A stretch of DNA of 64,000 nucleotides, taken from the NCBI RefSeq assembly GCF_001428565.1, contig NZ_LMIA01000009.1, forward strand, positions 948 through 64,947, given 5' to 3'. Under the pieces are notes generated by a model. The model had not been told where the DNA came from, did no database searches, and saw only the letters and a list, made by a program, of their open reading frames with translations. This DNA comes from Nocardioides sp. Root190 (GTDB taxonomy: Bacteria > Actinomycetota > Actinomycetes > Propionibacteriales > Nocardioidaceae). The translations under genes and the position numbers were made by a program. The stretch's first letter is position 1; each line of letters opens with the position of its first letter. Positions 47,496-55,511 of this stretch are shown here, piece after piece.

Positions 47496-47528
47496 TCATC
47501 TGATGAAGAGCAGGGTAGCCTTACCTGC
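47496..47528 (+). promoter_or_regulatory. Composite iron-regulated element for the rightward surface-protein operon
   Basis: TTCATC-T-GATGAA (47495-47507) is a perfect 13-base palindrome. Five bases after GATGA comes AGGGT, inside the 19-base imperfect palindrome GCAGGGTAGCCTTACCTGC (47510-47528; halves match at 7 of 9 positions), a DtxR/IdeR-like site. The rightward ATG is at 47599. The layout is shared with 40924-40956. Confidence 0.75.
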
Positions 47529-47598
47529 ACTGCGACACGGGGACTCGGGACGGCCCTGGCGACGTGGACCACGCGACGAGTCGGATCGAGGAAGACCC

Positions 47599-49365
47599 AT
47601 GACCATCCAGTACAGGCCTGCCCGCACACGCGGACTGATCGGGGCGGCGCTCGGCGTCGCCCTCGCCGCAGCGGCCCTGGTGCCGTTGTCGCCCCCTGCC
47701 CAGGCGCTCGTCACGCCCGTGGTCACCAACGGCGGGGTGAACGCGAAGATCACCCTCAGTGACGACCACTTCCACCCGGGCGACACCATCACCATCTCGG
47801 GGGAGGGCTTCGCGACCGACCCGGGTACGGCGGCGCTTCCGGGCAACCCCGTGCTGGCCGTCAAGGTCAACGGTGACGACTTCGCCGCCACCGGGTTCCC
47901 CTGGGTGGCCGGCGGCCCGTCCAACATCGACCCCTCCACCCTGCCCACCAGCGGCGGCTCGGGCGGCTACGCCGCCTTCGAGATCGTGAACGGCGAGTTC
48001 GACGGCACCCTGACCATCCCGGCCAGCTGGAACGCCGACAACCCGGGCACCGTCGTGCTGAACTTCCTGGGCGGCTCGCTGAGCACCACCAGCCCGGGCA
48101 AGGTGCTCACGCCCATCGGCATCCAGCCCTCCGTCACGGTCCTGCGACCTGACGAGCGCTTCATCGAGGTCACCTCGATCGCGCACACGCCGGGCTCGAA
48201 CAACAACAAGTCCCTGGCCGTCAAGGTGCGCAACTTCAAGCGCAACGGCGGTGGCGCCCAGAAGATCGCGTTCAAGATCGACTCGGCCGACATCGTCGTC
48301 GACGGCGTCGCGGACCTCCAGTGCAAGCAGACCGACGCCGAGGGCGACGGTGACTTCGTGATCCAGCTGCCGACGCAGGTCGACAGCCTCACTGCCGGCG
48401 GCCACACCCTCAATGCGCTGGTCGGTACCGACTGCGGCGCGGTCCTCCCGTCCGACCCGGGCTTCCCGGTCGGCGGCTGGGCAGGCAACTTCCCGGCGCC
48501 GTTCAAGGTCGCGACCGCGACGATCAGCAGCACCACCCACGTCGCCGGCGGCACGCTGTCGGTGGACCTGGCGGGCTACACCAAGGCCGGCGGTGGCCAG
48601 AAGGTCGCGCTGCTGCTCGACGCTGCGCCGTTCCCGAACTACTCCTCGAGCCCGACGATCGAGCCGTGCGTCGTGACCAGCGTCGCCGGCGACGGCACCG
48701 CGACCGTCAACCTGCCGGCCGGCCTCAGCACCGGTGCGCACACGCTCAACGTCCTGGCCGGTACGGCCTGCGGCTCGGGCATCCCCGAGGCGCCGTCGCG
48801 TTCGATCGCTCTGCCGTTCACCGTCGTCGAGCAGCCGCTCGCGTTCTCGAAGGCTCCGACCTACGCCGGCACACCCCGCGTGGGGGTGCGCAGCACCTCG
48901 TCCGTGACGGCCAACAAGCCGGGCGTCACGCTGACCTACCAGTGGCTGCGCAGCGGCGTCGCGATCACCAACGCGAAGTCCTCGAGCTATGTCGCGACCG
49001 CCGCCGACGCGAAGAAGACCCTGTCGGTGCGGGTCACCGCGACCCTGGGTGAGGACGTCGTCCAGGCGACGTCGGTGGCCCGGACCGTCGCTCTCGGCGT
49101 GATCAGCAACAAGACCCGGGCGGCCACGTCCGGCACCTTCAAGGTCGGCAGGACCGTCAAGACCACCGCAGGCCGGTGGTCTGTCGCGGGCCTGACCGTG
49201 AAGTACCAGTGGCTGCGCAACGGCAAGGCGATCAAGGGTGCGACCAAGGCGAGCTACAAGCTCGTGAGGGCGGACAGGTCGCGCAGCGTCTCGGTCAAGG
49301 TCACCGTCAGCCGGACCGGCTACACCACGGCCAGCTCCACCGCTGCGGCGAAGAAGGTCAAGTGA
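47599..49365 (+). CDS. Secreted Ig-like repeat protein, iron-regulated locus, 588 aa
   Basis: Signal peptide ends near residue 36 (AQA). Three tandem Ig-like modules follow: about residues 40-175, 185-305 and 307-410. Modules two and three share the pattern K-(I/L)-D, a Cys, then LP..(L)..GGHTLN.LVGT.CG. The last 175 residues hold two further repeats with TYQWLRSG and KYQWLRNG. There is no C-terminal anchor. GAGGAAG precedes the ATG. The module is shared with the proteins at 50365 and 52230. I recognise no published family with certainty; siderophore or heme binding at the surface is a guess. Confidence 0.7.
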   Translation: MTIQYRPARTRGLIGAALGVALAAAALVPLSPPAQALVTPVVTNGGVNAKITLSDDHFHPGDTITISGEGFATDPGTAALPGNPVLAVKVNGDDFAATGFPWVAGGPSNIDPSTLPTSGGSGGYAAFEIVNGEFDGTLTIPASWNADNPGTVVLNFLGGSLSTTSPGKVLTPIGIQPSVTVLRPDERFIEVTSIAHTPGSNNNKSLAVKVRNFKRNGGGAQKIAFKIDSADIVVDGVADLQCKQTDAEGDGDFVIQLPTQVDSLTAGGHTLNALVGTDCGAVLPSDPGFPVGGWAGNFPAPFKVATATISSTTHVAGGTLSVDLAGYTKAGGGQKVALLLDAAPFPNYSSSPTIEPCVVTSVAGDGTATVNLPAGLSTGAHTLNVLAGTACGSGIPEAPSRSIALPFTVVEQPLAFSKAPTYAGTPRVGVRSTSSVTANKPGVTLTYQWLRSGVAITNAKSSSYVATAADAKKTLSVRVTATLGEDVVQATSVARTVALGVISNKTRAATSGTFKVGRTVKTTAGRWSVAGLTVKYQWLRNGKAIKGATKASYKLVRADRSRSVSVKVTVSRTGYTTASSTAAAKKVK

Positions 49366-49369
49366 CCTC

Positions 49370-50368
49370 GTGAGCTCGAAGCAGCTGTCCAGGGGCGCGG
49401 CGGCGCTGGCCGTAGCCGCGCTCCTGGGCACCCTTCTCTCCGCGTGCGGCTCGGATCGTGCAGCGATCGACGGGCCCACCCGGTCGATCACCGATGTCCG
49501 CGGCGAGACGGTCGAGATCCCCGTGACGCCCGAGCGCGTCGTCACCCTCAGCGAGCCCACCCTCGACGGAGCACTCGCGCTCGGCGTCACGCCGGTGGGC
49601 ACGGTCAGCGGTCGTGGCCAGGCCGGAGCTCCCGGCTACCTGGTCGATCTCGCGGGCGACATCCCGTTGCTCGGTGGTGTCGCACAGCCGAACTTCGAGG
49701 AGATCGGGGACGCGCGGCCGGACCTCATCCTCGTCGACGAGACGAGCATCAACAACAACCCGCCGGCGATCGAGGCACTCGAACGGATCGCGCCGTTGGT
49801 CGTCACCGGCCACGCCGGAGGTGACTGGCGTGAGAACCTCGCGCTCACGGCCGACGCGCTCAACCTCGCGGAGAAGGGTCGGGAGGTCATCGCGGAGTAC
49901 GACGCCGAGGTGACCCGGGTCAAGGCAGCGCTGACCGATGTCGCGAACGACACCTTCTCCGTCGTGCGGTGGCAGGGTGGCGCGCCGTCGCTGATCCTCA
50001 AGGAGCTCCCCGCCGGCGTCGCGCTGGAGGACCTCGGTCTGGCACGTCCGCCGAGCCAGGACAAGCGCGGTCGCGGCCACTCCAGCCCGATCTCGCTGGA
50101 GAACCTCGCCGACATCGACGCCGACCGGATGTTCTTCGGGACCCTCGGTGGATCCAGCGTCAGCAACCCCTCCGCGGGTGGCGGCACCGGACTGGACGCT
50201 GCCCGCCAGGCACTGGCCGAAGCGGTCAAGGTGCCCGGCTTCACCTCACTCACGGCCTACCAGGACGACGCGATCATCCCCGTCGACGGTTCGCTGTGGA
50301 CCTCGACCGGCGGGCCGTTGCTGATGCGTCGTCTCGTCGAGAACATCGAAAGAGAGCTCGCCCGATGA
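49370..50368 (+). CDS. fepB: Siderophore-binding lipoprotein of an ABC importer (FepB/FhuD-like), 332 aa
   Basis: A lipobox LLSAC places the lipidated Cys at residue 26. The mature protein has the type III (helical backbone) binding fold: ITDVRGETVEIPVTPERVVTLS, then GDARPDLILVD and a C-terminal IPVDGSLWTSTGGP region. It likely captures the ferric siderophore for the importer at 41002-43863, which lacks its own binding protein. GTG start; it sits 4 bases after the Ig-module gene and overlaps the next gene by 4 bases. Confidence 0.88.
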   Translation: MSSKQLSRGAAALAVAALLGTLLSACGSDRAAIDGPTRSITDVRGETVEIPVTPERVVTLSEPTLDGALALGVTPVGTVSGRGQAGAPGYLVDLAGDIPLLGGVAQPNFEEIGDARPDLILVDETSINNNPPAIEALERIAPLVVTGHAGGDWRENLALTADALNLAEKGREVIAEYDAEVTRVKAALTDVANDTFSVVRWQGGAPSLILKELPAGVALEDLGLARPPSQDKRGRGHSSPISLENLADIDADRMFFGTLGGSSVSNPSAGGGTGLDAARQALAEAVKVPGFTSLTAYQDDAIIPVDGSLWTSTGGPLLMRRLVENIERELAR

Positions 50369-52230
50369 TCCGGACCACGCACGCGTCCCGCACGTCCCGC
50401 ACGTCCCGCACGTGTGGCAGGGGGCTGGTGGCCTCGCTGCTCCTGCTGCCCTCGGCCCTGCTCGCGCTGGGCTCCCCGGCGTACGCCGCCGACCACACGA
50501 CACCGGACGGCGCCGGCTACTCCGGCCCGACGGCGGTCGTCTTCGGCAGCACCATCCGGGTCGAGGGGACGGGCTGGAAGCACCCCGACGGCTCGGGGTC
50601 GGGTGTCGTGGCGAAGCTCGACGCTGCTCCGGGCAACCCTGGCGTCCAGACCAACCGGGTCGTCGCCGACCCGGTCAACGGCGGCAGCTTCGCCGACAAG
50701 ACCGTGCAGGGCGCGGTGCTGGCCAACGCCTCCGGCGACTGGCGCATCGACATCCCGTTCCCGAGCCTGCTGAACTCCTCGACCGACTGGCTCCCGGGGG
50801 AGACCCACCTGGTCCGCCTGCTCAGCGGCGGACTCAGGAGCGGGGACACCCCGCGGTCCGTCGTCGTCGAGTTCTCGGTGAGCGAGCCGTCCAACACGTG
50901 CGCCGACACCAACGCCACGGTCGAGATCGGTTCACCGACGGCCGAGCTGGGTGGCAAGGTCCGCCTCACCGGCACCGGTTGGTGCCACCCCTCCGAGGGT
51001 GCGTCGAGGATCGCGATCAAGCTCGACCAGGGCGCGCACTCACGTGTCGCCGGGATCCTCGGCGACAACGCGACGATCTGGGCGATCATCGACCCGGACC
51101 CGGCAACGGGCTCCTTCGACACCGAGATCACGCTGCCCGACGGCACTCTCGCCACGTCCAGGGACGAGGCCGGCAAGGCCTTCGGAGAGGGCGGCCACTG
51201 GCTCAACCTCCTGACCGGGAGCCTCAAGCCCGGTGACGTCGGTCGGAGCCTGCGCGTCGACTTCACGGTCGGCGCCTACTCGCCGAGCGGCGCACCGACG
51301 CCCCTGGGCGACGACGAGCTCACCGCCGCCACGAAGGGCGGCGTCGAGGTCGTCCGCAGCGCGACCTCCCTCGCCGTCACCGTGCCCGGCACGGTCAGGG
51401 GCGACTGGGTGCACCTCGACGTCTACTCCAGCGGCGCGCCGCGGGCGCTGTGGGGCGGCACGAAGTGGTTCCGGGTGGGCGCCGGCGGAGTCGTCACCGC
51501 CCCGCTCGCGGGCATCACACTCCCTGTCGGCTCCAACAAGCTGACCGTCCAGTCCGGCAACCAGGGTGAGGTCGGTCGACTGCTCGGCTGGGCACCGCTG
51601 GTCGTCACGGCCACCGGGTCCTCCGGATCGGGCACCGGATCGACGGGCTCGTCCGGCGGCTCGTCCGGATCGGGCGGCACCACCTCCAGCGGGTTCACGC
51701 CGGTGGCCGCCGGTGTCCCGGCTCCTGCTGCCGCGACGGCGCCGCCGACGACACCTGCCGCTCCGGTCGCCTCGATGGAGGAACTGCACTCCGACAACGC
51801 AGGCGAGGTGAGCAGCGTGCTCGAGGGCACCGAGCTGCTCATCACCGTGCCGGGCGGTGGCCTCGGTGAGTGGGTCCACGTCCGTCTGTACGACGCCGCC
51901 GGTGACGTCGCCCTCGGCTGGGCCCAGCTCGACGCCAGTGGACAGTTCCGGGTCGACGTGAGTGCTCTCGGCACCGCCCGGTTCAAGCTCGCCCTCCAGG
52001 GCGCGGACGGAGCGCTCATCGGCTGGACGGGTGCCGGCGCGGACACGCCCACCGCTGCTGTTCCGGCCGGGGCCTCCGGTGCGCCTGCTGCGTCCCCCCG
52101 GGTGAGCGACGAGGGAATCGGCGCCACCACCCTGCTCAACTTCGGGCTCTCCGGCGTCGGAGTGCTCTCGCTCCTCGGCACGGCCGCTGCGCTCGGCGCG
52201 GGCCGTCCCTCCCGAAAGGTCGCTCCTTGA
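50365..52230 (+). CDS. Secreted, C-terminally anchored repeat protein, 621 aa
   Basis: A signal peptide ends near residue 41 (AYA). Two related Ig-like modules (about 45-165 and 182-301) share GTGWKHP / GTGWCHP and the K-L-D motif. Two further repeats (317-415 and 472-562) share VTVPG..RGDWVHL / ITVPG..LGEWVHV and a GW ending. A Ser/Gly/Pro-rich linker of about 50 residues separates them. A final hydrophobic helix (LLNFGLSGVGVLSLLGTAAAL) with a basic tail anchors it in the membrane. The first codons contain three 9-base tandem repeats (50383-50409). Overlaps the binding-protein gene by 4 bases. Function unknown; surface iron-ligand capture is inferred. Confidence 0.7.
   Translation: MIRTTHASRTSRTSRTCGRGLVASLLLLPSALLALGSPAYAADHTTPDGAGYSGPTAVVFGSTIRVEGTGWKHPDGSGSGVVAKLDAAPGNPGVQTNRVVADPVNGGSFADKTVQGAVLANASGDWRIDIPFPSLLNSSTDWLPGETHLVRLLSGGLRSGDTPRSVVVEFSVSEPSNTCADTNATVEIGSPTAELGGKVRLTGTGWCHPSEGASRIAIKLDQGAHSRVAGILGDNATIWAIIDPDPATGSFDTEITLPDGTLATSRDEAGKAFGEGGHWLNLLTGSLKPGDVGRSLRVDFTVGAYSPSGAPTPLGDDELTAATKGGVEVVRSATSLAVTVPGTVRGDWVHLDVYSSGAPRALWGGTKWFRVGAGGVVTAPLAGITLPVGSNKLTVQSGNQGEVGRLLGWAPLVVTATGSSGSGTGSTGSSGGSSGSGGTTSSGFTPVAAGVPAPAAATAPPTTPAAPVASMEELHSDNAGEVSSVLEGTELLITVPGGGLGEWVHVRLYDAAGDVALGWAQLDASGQFRVDVSALGTARFKLALQGADGALIGWTGAGADTPTAAVPAGASGAPAASPRVSDEGIGATTLLNFGLSGVGVLSLLGTAAALGAGRPSRKVAP
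50383..50409 (+). repeat. Three tandem 9-base repeats in the signal-peptide start region
   Basis: The unit (a/g)CGTCCCGC is repeated three times in frame, encoding Ser-Arg-Thr runs at the start of the signal peptide. Copy-number change would lengthen or shorten the positively charged n-region without a frameshift. Confidence 0.6.
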
Positions 52231-53021
52231 TGTCCACGAAGCCCCGTCGTACCAGCGTCCTGCTGGCTCTCGGCGCCCTGCTCCTGCTCGTGATCGGTCT
52301 CGGCGCGACCGCGTCGGCCATCCCGGGCGGCGGCGCCAGCCCGAACACGCCCGGCACCTCCTCGTCGATCCCGACTCCGTCGGTGCCGGTCGGCGGGACC
52401 ATCCGGTTCCAGGTCGGTGGCTTCCCGGCAGGGGAGACCCTCTTCATCAAGATCGACGACGAGAAGTTCTGCGCCTCGCCGCCGTTCGGTGCGTGCGTCT
52501 ACCACCAGCAGAAGATCGGGGCCAACGGGTCGGTCAGCGGTTCCTTCACCCTGCCGGCGGGCCTGGCGCCCGGACCGCACCACCTCCGGTTCCTGGCCTC
52601 CGAGCAGACCGATGCCGGGCTCAAGGGCTTCACCCGCAAGAGCCCCGGATTCACCGTGACCGCGGCCAGCATGGGCTCGGGCTCGACGGGCTCGGGGTCG
52701 ACCGGATCGGGCTCGGGCTCCTCGAGTGGCGGCCAGGTCGGCGCCGGCACCACCACCGGTGCCACCGGCGCGGTCACGCCGGGAGCACAGGACACGACCA
52801 CCGGCACCCTGGCGGCCGGGCCGCGCGAGGCCCCGGCCCAGGGCGCTGAGGGGGCCGCCCCCGCCGCGGAGCCGCAGGCGACGCTGGTGGCCGCGCCGAG
52901 CGCCGCACCGGTCGAGAGCGCGGACATGACGTCGGTGCCGTGGATCGGGCTCTACGTCCTGATCGGCTGCCTGCTCGTGTCGAGCATGACCACCACGGTC
53001 GTGGTCCTCAGGCGCCGCTGA
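52230..53021 (+). CDS. Secreted, membrane-anchored single-module protein, 263 aa
   Basis: An N-terminal signal peptide (LLALGALLLLVIGLGATASA) is followed by one ~100-residue Ig-like module. It has KIDDEKFC, a second Cys in GACVYHQ and the ending LPAGLAPGPHHLRFLAS, closely like module three of the 588-aa protein. A Ser/Gly/Thr-rich linker (GSGSTGSGSTGSGSGSSSGG) and an Ala/Pro stretch lead to a C-terminal helix (about residues 235-258) with an RRR tail. ATG shares one base with the upstream stop. Last of the iron-surface genes. Confidence 0.7.
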   Translation: MSTKPRRTSVLLALGALLLLVIGLGATASAIPGGGASPNTPGTSSSIPTPSVPVGGTIRFQVGGFPAGETLFIKIDDEKFCASPPFGACVYHQQKIGANGSVSGSFTLPAGLAPGPHHLRFLASEQTDAGLKGFTRKSPGFTVTAASMGSGSTGSGSTGSGSGSSSGGQVGAGTTTGATGAVTPGAQDTTTGTLAAGPREAPAQGAEGAAPAAEPQATLVAAPSAAPVESADMTSVPWIGLYVLIGCLLVSSMTTTVVVLRRR

Positions 53022-53047
53022 GCGAGCATCGACTAGGGTTTCGCGTC

Positions 53048-55498
53048 GTGGACCGACTCCAGGTGCAGTGGTCAGGAACGACCCGGACGTTCGAAGGTCC
53101 TCGCGTCGTCGTGGGACGTGAGCTCGACTGTGACGTCCCCGTCGCCGATGCCCGTGCGTCGCGGCACCACGCCTTCCTCCAGGTCGAGGACGGCATGTGG
53201 GTGGTCGTGGATGCCAGCAGCAACGGGACCTTCGTCGCCGGGCAGCGGATCACCCGCCTCCCGCTGACCGGAGCGCCTGTCAGCCTCCACCTCGGTGGCC
53301 CGACCGGCGAGGCCGTCGTCGTGACGGTGCTCGCCGCCCAGGGTCCCGGCGGGGGAGTGCCGGCAGCGCCCCCGCGCCCGCAGGCAGCGCCCCACTCGTC
53401 CCGGCCGGTCCCGGCCCCCCAGCCGCCTCAGCCCCAGGCGCCCCTCGGCGGCGAGTTCTGGAAGAACCTGCCGCCGCCGCAGCTGCCCGCCAGCGGCGCA
53501 CCGGCCGACGCCTGGCGTCCGGTCGGGGTGCTGCCGCCGGGCCAGTTGCCGCACGGCCACTCGGTGGTGCTCCCGCAGCAGGTGCAGTCCGGCCGCTCGC
53601 TCGGCATCGGTCGCGACCACGACAACGACATCGTGCTCGACGACGCACTGGTCAGCCGTCGGCACGCGCGCCTCGACCCACCCACGGCGACCAGCCTCGC
53701 CGTCCTCCACGACCTCGGCTCCTTCAACGGCACCTTCGTCAACGGCCACCGGGTGCAGGGCGCTGTCCAGCTGCCGGTGGGCTCCGAGATCATCTTCGGC
53801 AACCAGACCTTCCGCTGGGACGGCCACCAGCTCGTCGCCTCCTCCACCGCCCACGAGTTCACGTTGTACGCCGACGGCCTCACCCAGGTGGTCGGTGGCG
53901 GCAAGCGTCTGATCGAGAACATCTCCTTCAAGCTCGAGCCGCGCAGCCTGACGGCCGTCATCGGGCCCTCGGGCGCAGGCAAGTCGACCCTGCTCGGCGC
54001 GCTCACCGGGCTCAAGCCGGCCAGCCACGGCCGCGTGATCTGGCAGGGCCACGACCTCTACCAGCACTACGACCAGCTGCGCTTCCAGATCGGTCTCGTC
54101 CCGCAGCAGGACATCCTGCACCCGCAGCTGAAGGTCAAGCAGGGGCTGCGTTTCGCCGCCCAGCTGCGTCTGCCCCCGGACACCACGGCGCAGGAGTGGG
54201 ACGCCCGCGTCAACCACGTCGCCAACCAGCTCCAGCTCACCGAGCGCATGGAGAACCGGATCGGCACCCAGCTCTCCGGCGGCCAGCGCAAGCGTGTCTC
54301 GATCGCGACCGAGCTGCTCACCGCACCGCCGCTGCTGTTCCTCGACGAGCCGACGTCCGGCCTCGACCCCGGCCTCGACCTCGAGGTCATGCGCCAGCTG
54401 CGAAGCCTCGCCGACGACGGCCGGGTGGTGATGGTGGTGACCCACTCGGTCCTCGCTCTCGACGTCTGCGACAACGTGCTCGTGCTGGCCCCGGGCGGCA
54501 AGATCGCCTACTTCGGCCCTCCGGACAACGTGCTGGCGCACTTCGGCAAGACCAACTACCCCGAGGTCTTCGACCTGCTGGACGACGCCGACCTGTGGCA
54601 GCGCATCCCGGCGCCCCAGCACGCGTCCTCGACCGGGCAGCTGCCGCAGCAGTCCTACGGCGCCGCGGTGCCGGCGCCCCCGCGCCAGTCGGTCTCGCGC
54701 CAGCTGTCCACGCTGGTGAAGCGCAACCTCGCGGTCGTCCTGGCCGACCGACTCCTGCTCGGCATGCTCGTCCTGCTGCCCCTGATCCTGGGCGGGCTGA
54801 GCCGGGTCGTGCCCGGCAGCGCCGGCATCTCGGTCGCCGAGGCGGCCGGCCGGGTCGGGGAGGCGCAGCAACGTGTGACGGTCCTCATCGTGGCCGCCTG
54901 CCTGATGGGCACGGCCCTGGCGATCCGTGAGCTCGTCGGCGAGAGACCGATCTTCCAGCGTGAGTACGCCGTCGGCCTCTCGCCCGGCGTCTACTTCACG
55001 AGCAAGGTGCTGGTCCTCGGCAGCGCCGCCTTCGTGCAGGGCCTGGTCGTCACCTTCCTCGCGACGGTCGGACTGCCCGGTGCGGACGGCCAGCTCGGCA
55101 CGTTCCGCGTCGCCATCGCCATCGCCCTGTTGTCCTTCACCATGGTCGTGATCGGGCTCGCGCTCTCGGCCCTCGTCACGAGCAGCGAGCAGACGATGCC
55201 CGCCCTGGTCGGCCTGGTGATGCTGCAGCTGGTGCTCTCGGGCGCGCTGTTCGAGATCGCCGGCCGGGTCGGTCTGGAGCAGATCGCCTGGCTCTCCCCG
55301 TCACGCTGGGGCTATGCCGCCTCGGCCTCGGCGATCCAGCTCGCCGACGGCTTCGCCGACACCGACAAGGCGGACTGGATCGCCGAGAGCGGTGGCGCGC
55401 ACTACGTCATGGACCTGATGGCGCTCGGCCTGCTCGGTGTGCTCGCCTTCGGACTCGGGCTCCTGCTCGTGCGACGCAGCGCGACCTCCGACAGCTGA
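53048..55498 (+). CDS. FHA-FHA-ABC exporter, Rv1747-like, 816 aa
   Basis: Two forkhead-associated domains (about residues 15-95 and 180-270) bind phosphothreonine; they contain SRHHAFL...SSNGTF and SRRHARL...SFNGTF. An ABC ATPase follows with GPSGAGKSTL, LSGGQRKR and LLFLDEPTSGLD, then six membrane helices of the ABC-2 type. The order FHA-FHA-NBD-TMD is that of M. tuberculosis Rv1747, which is phosphorylated by PknF. GTG at 53048 is taken as start. It lies 26 bases after the anchored protein, so it may be read with that operon. The substrate is unknown. Confidence 0.88.
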   Translation: MDRLQVQWSGTTRTFEGPRVVVGRELDCDVPVADARASRHHAFLQVEDGMWVVVDASSNGTFVAGQRITRLPLTGAPVSLHLGGPTGEAVVVTVLAAQGPGGGVPAAPPRPQAAPHSSRPVPAPQPPQPQAPLGGEFWKNLPPPQLPASGAPADAWRPVGVLPPGQLPHGHSVVLPQQVQSGRSLGIGRDHDNDIVLDDALVSRRHARLDPPTATSLAVLHDLGSFNGTFVNGHRVQGAVQLPVGSEIIFGNQTFRWDGHQLVASSTAHEFTLYADGLTQVVGGGKRLIENISFKLEPRSLTAVIGPSGAGKSTLLGALTGLKPASHGRVIWQGHDLYQHYDQLRFQIGLVPQQDILHPQLKVKQGLRFAAQLRLPPDTTAQEWDARVNHVANQLQLTERMENRIGTQLSGGQRKRVSIATELLTAPPLLFLDEPTSGLDPGLDLEVMRQLRSLADDGRVVMVVTHSVLALDVCDNVLVLAPGGKIAYFGPPDNVLAHFGKTNYPEVFDLLDDADLWQRIPAPQHASSTGQLPQQSYGAAVPAPPRQSVSRQLSTLVKRNLAVVLADRLLLGMLVLLPLILGGLSRVVPGSAGISVAEAAGRVGEAQQRVTVLIVAACLMGTALAIRELVGERPIFQREYAVGLSPGVYFTSKVLVLGSAAFVQGLVVTFLATVGLPGADGQLGTFRVAIAIALLSFTMVVIGLALSALVTSSEQTMPALVGLVMLQLVLSGALFEIAGRVGLEQIAWLSPSRWGYAASASAIQLADGFADTDKADWIAESGGAHYVMDLMALGLLGVLAFGLGLLLVRRSATSDS

Positions 55499-55511
55499 GG
55501 CGCGTCCCTGG

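Noticed and set aside
47599..52230. HtaA-type heme-binding proteins
   Set aside because: Layout is similar, but I cannot see the HtaA domain motifs; left as an unnamed module.
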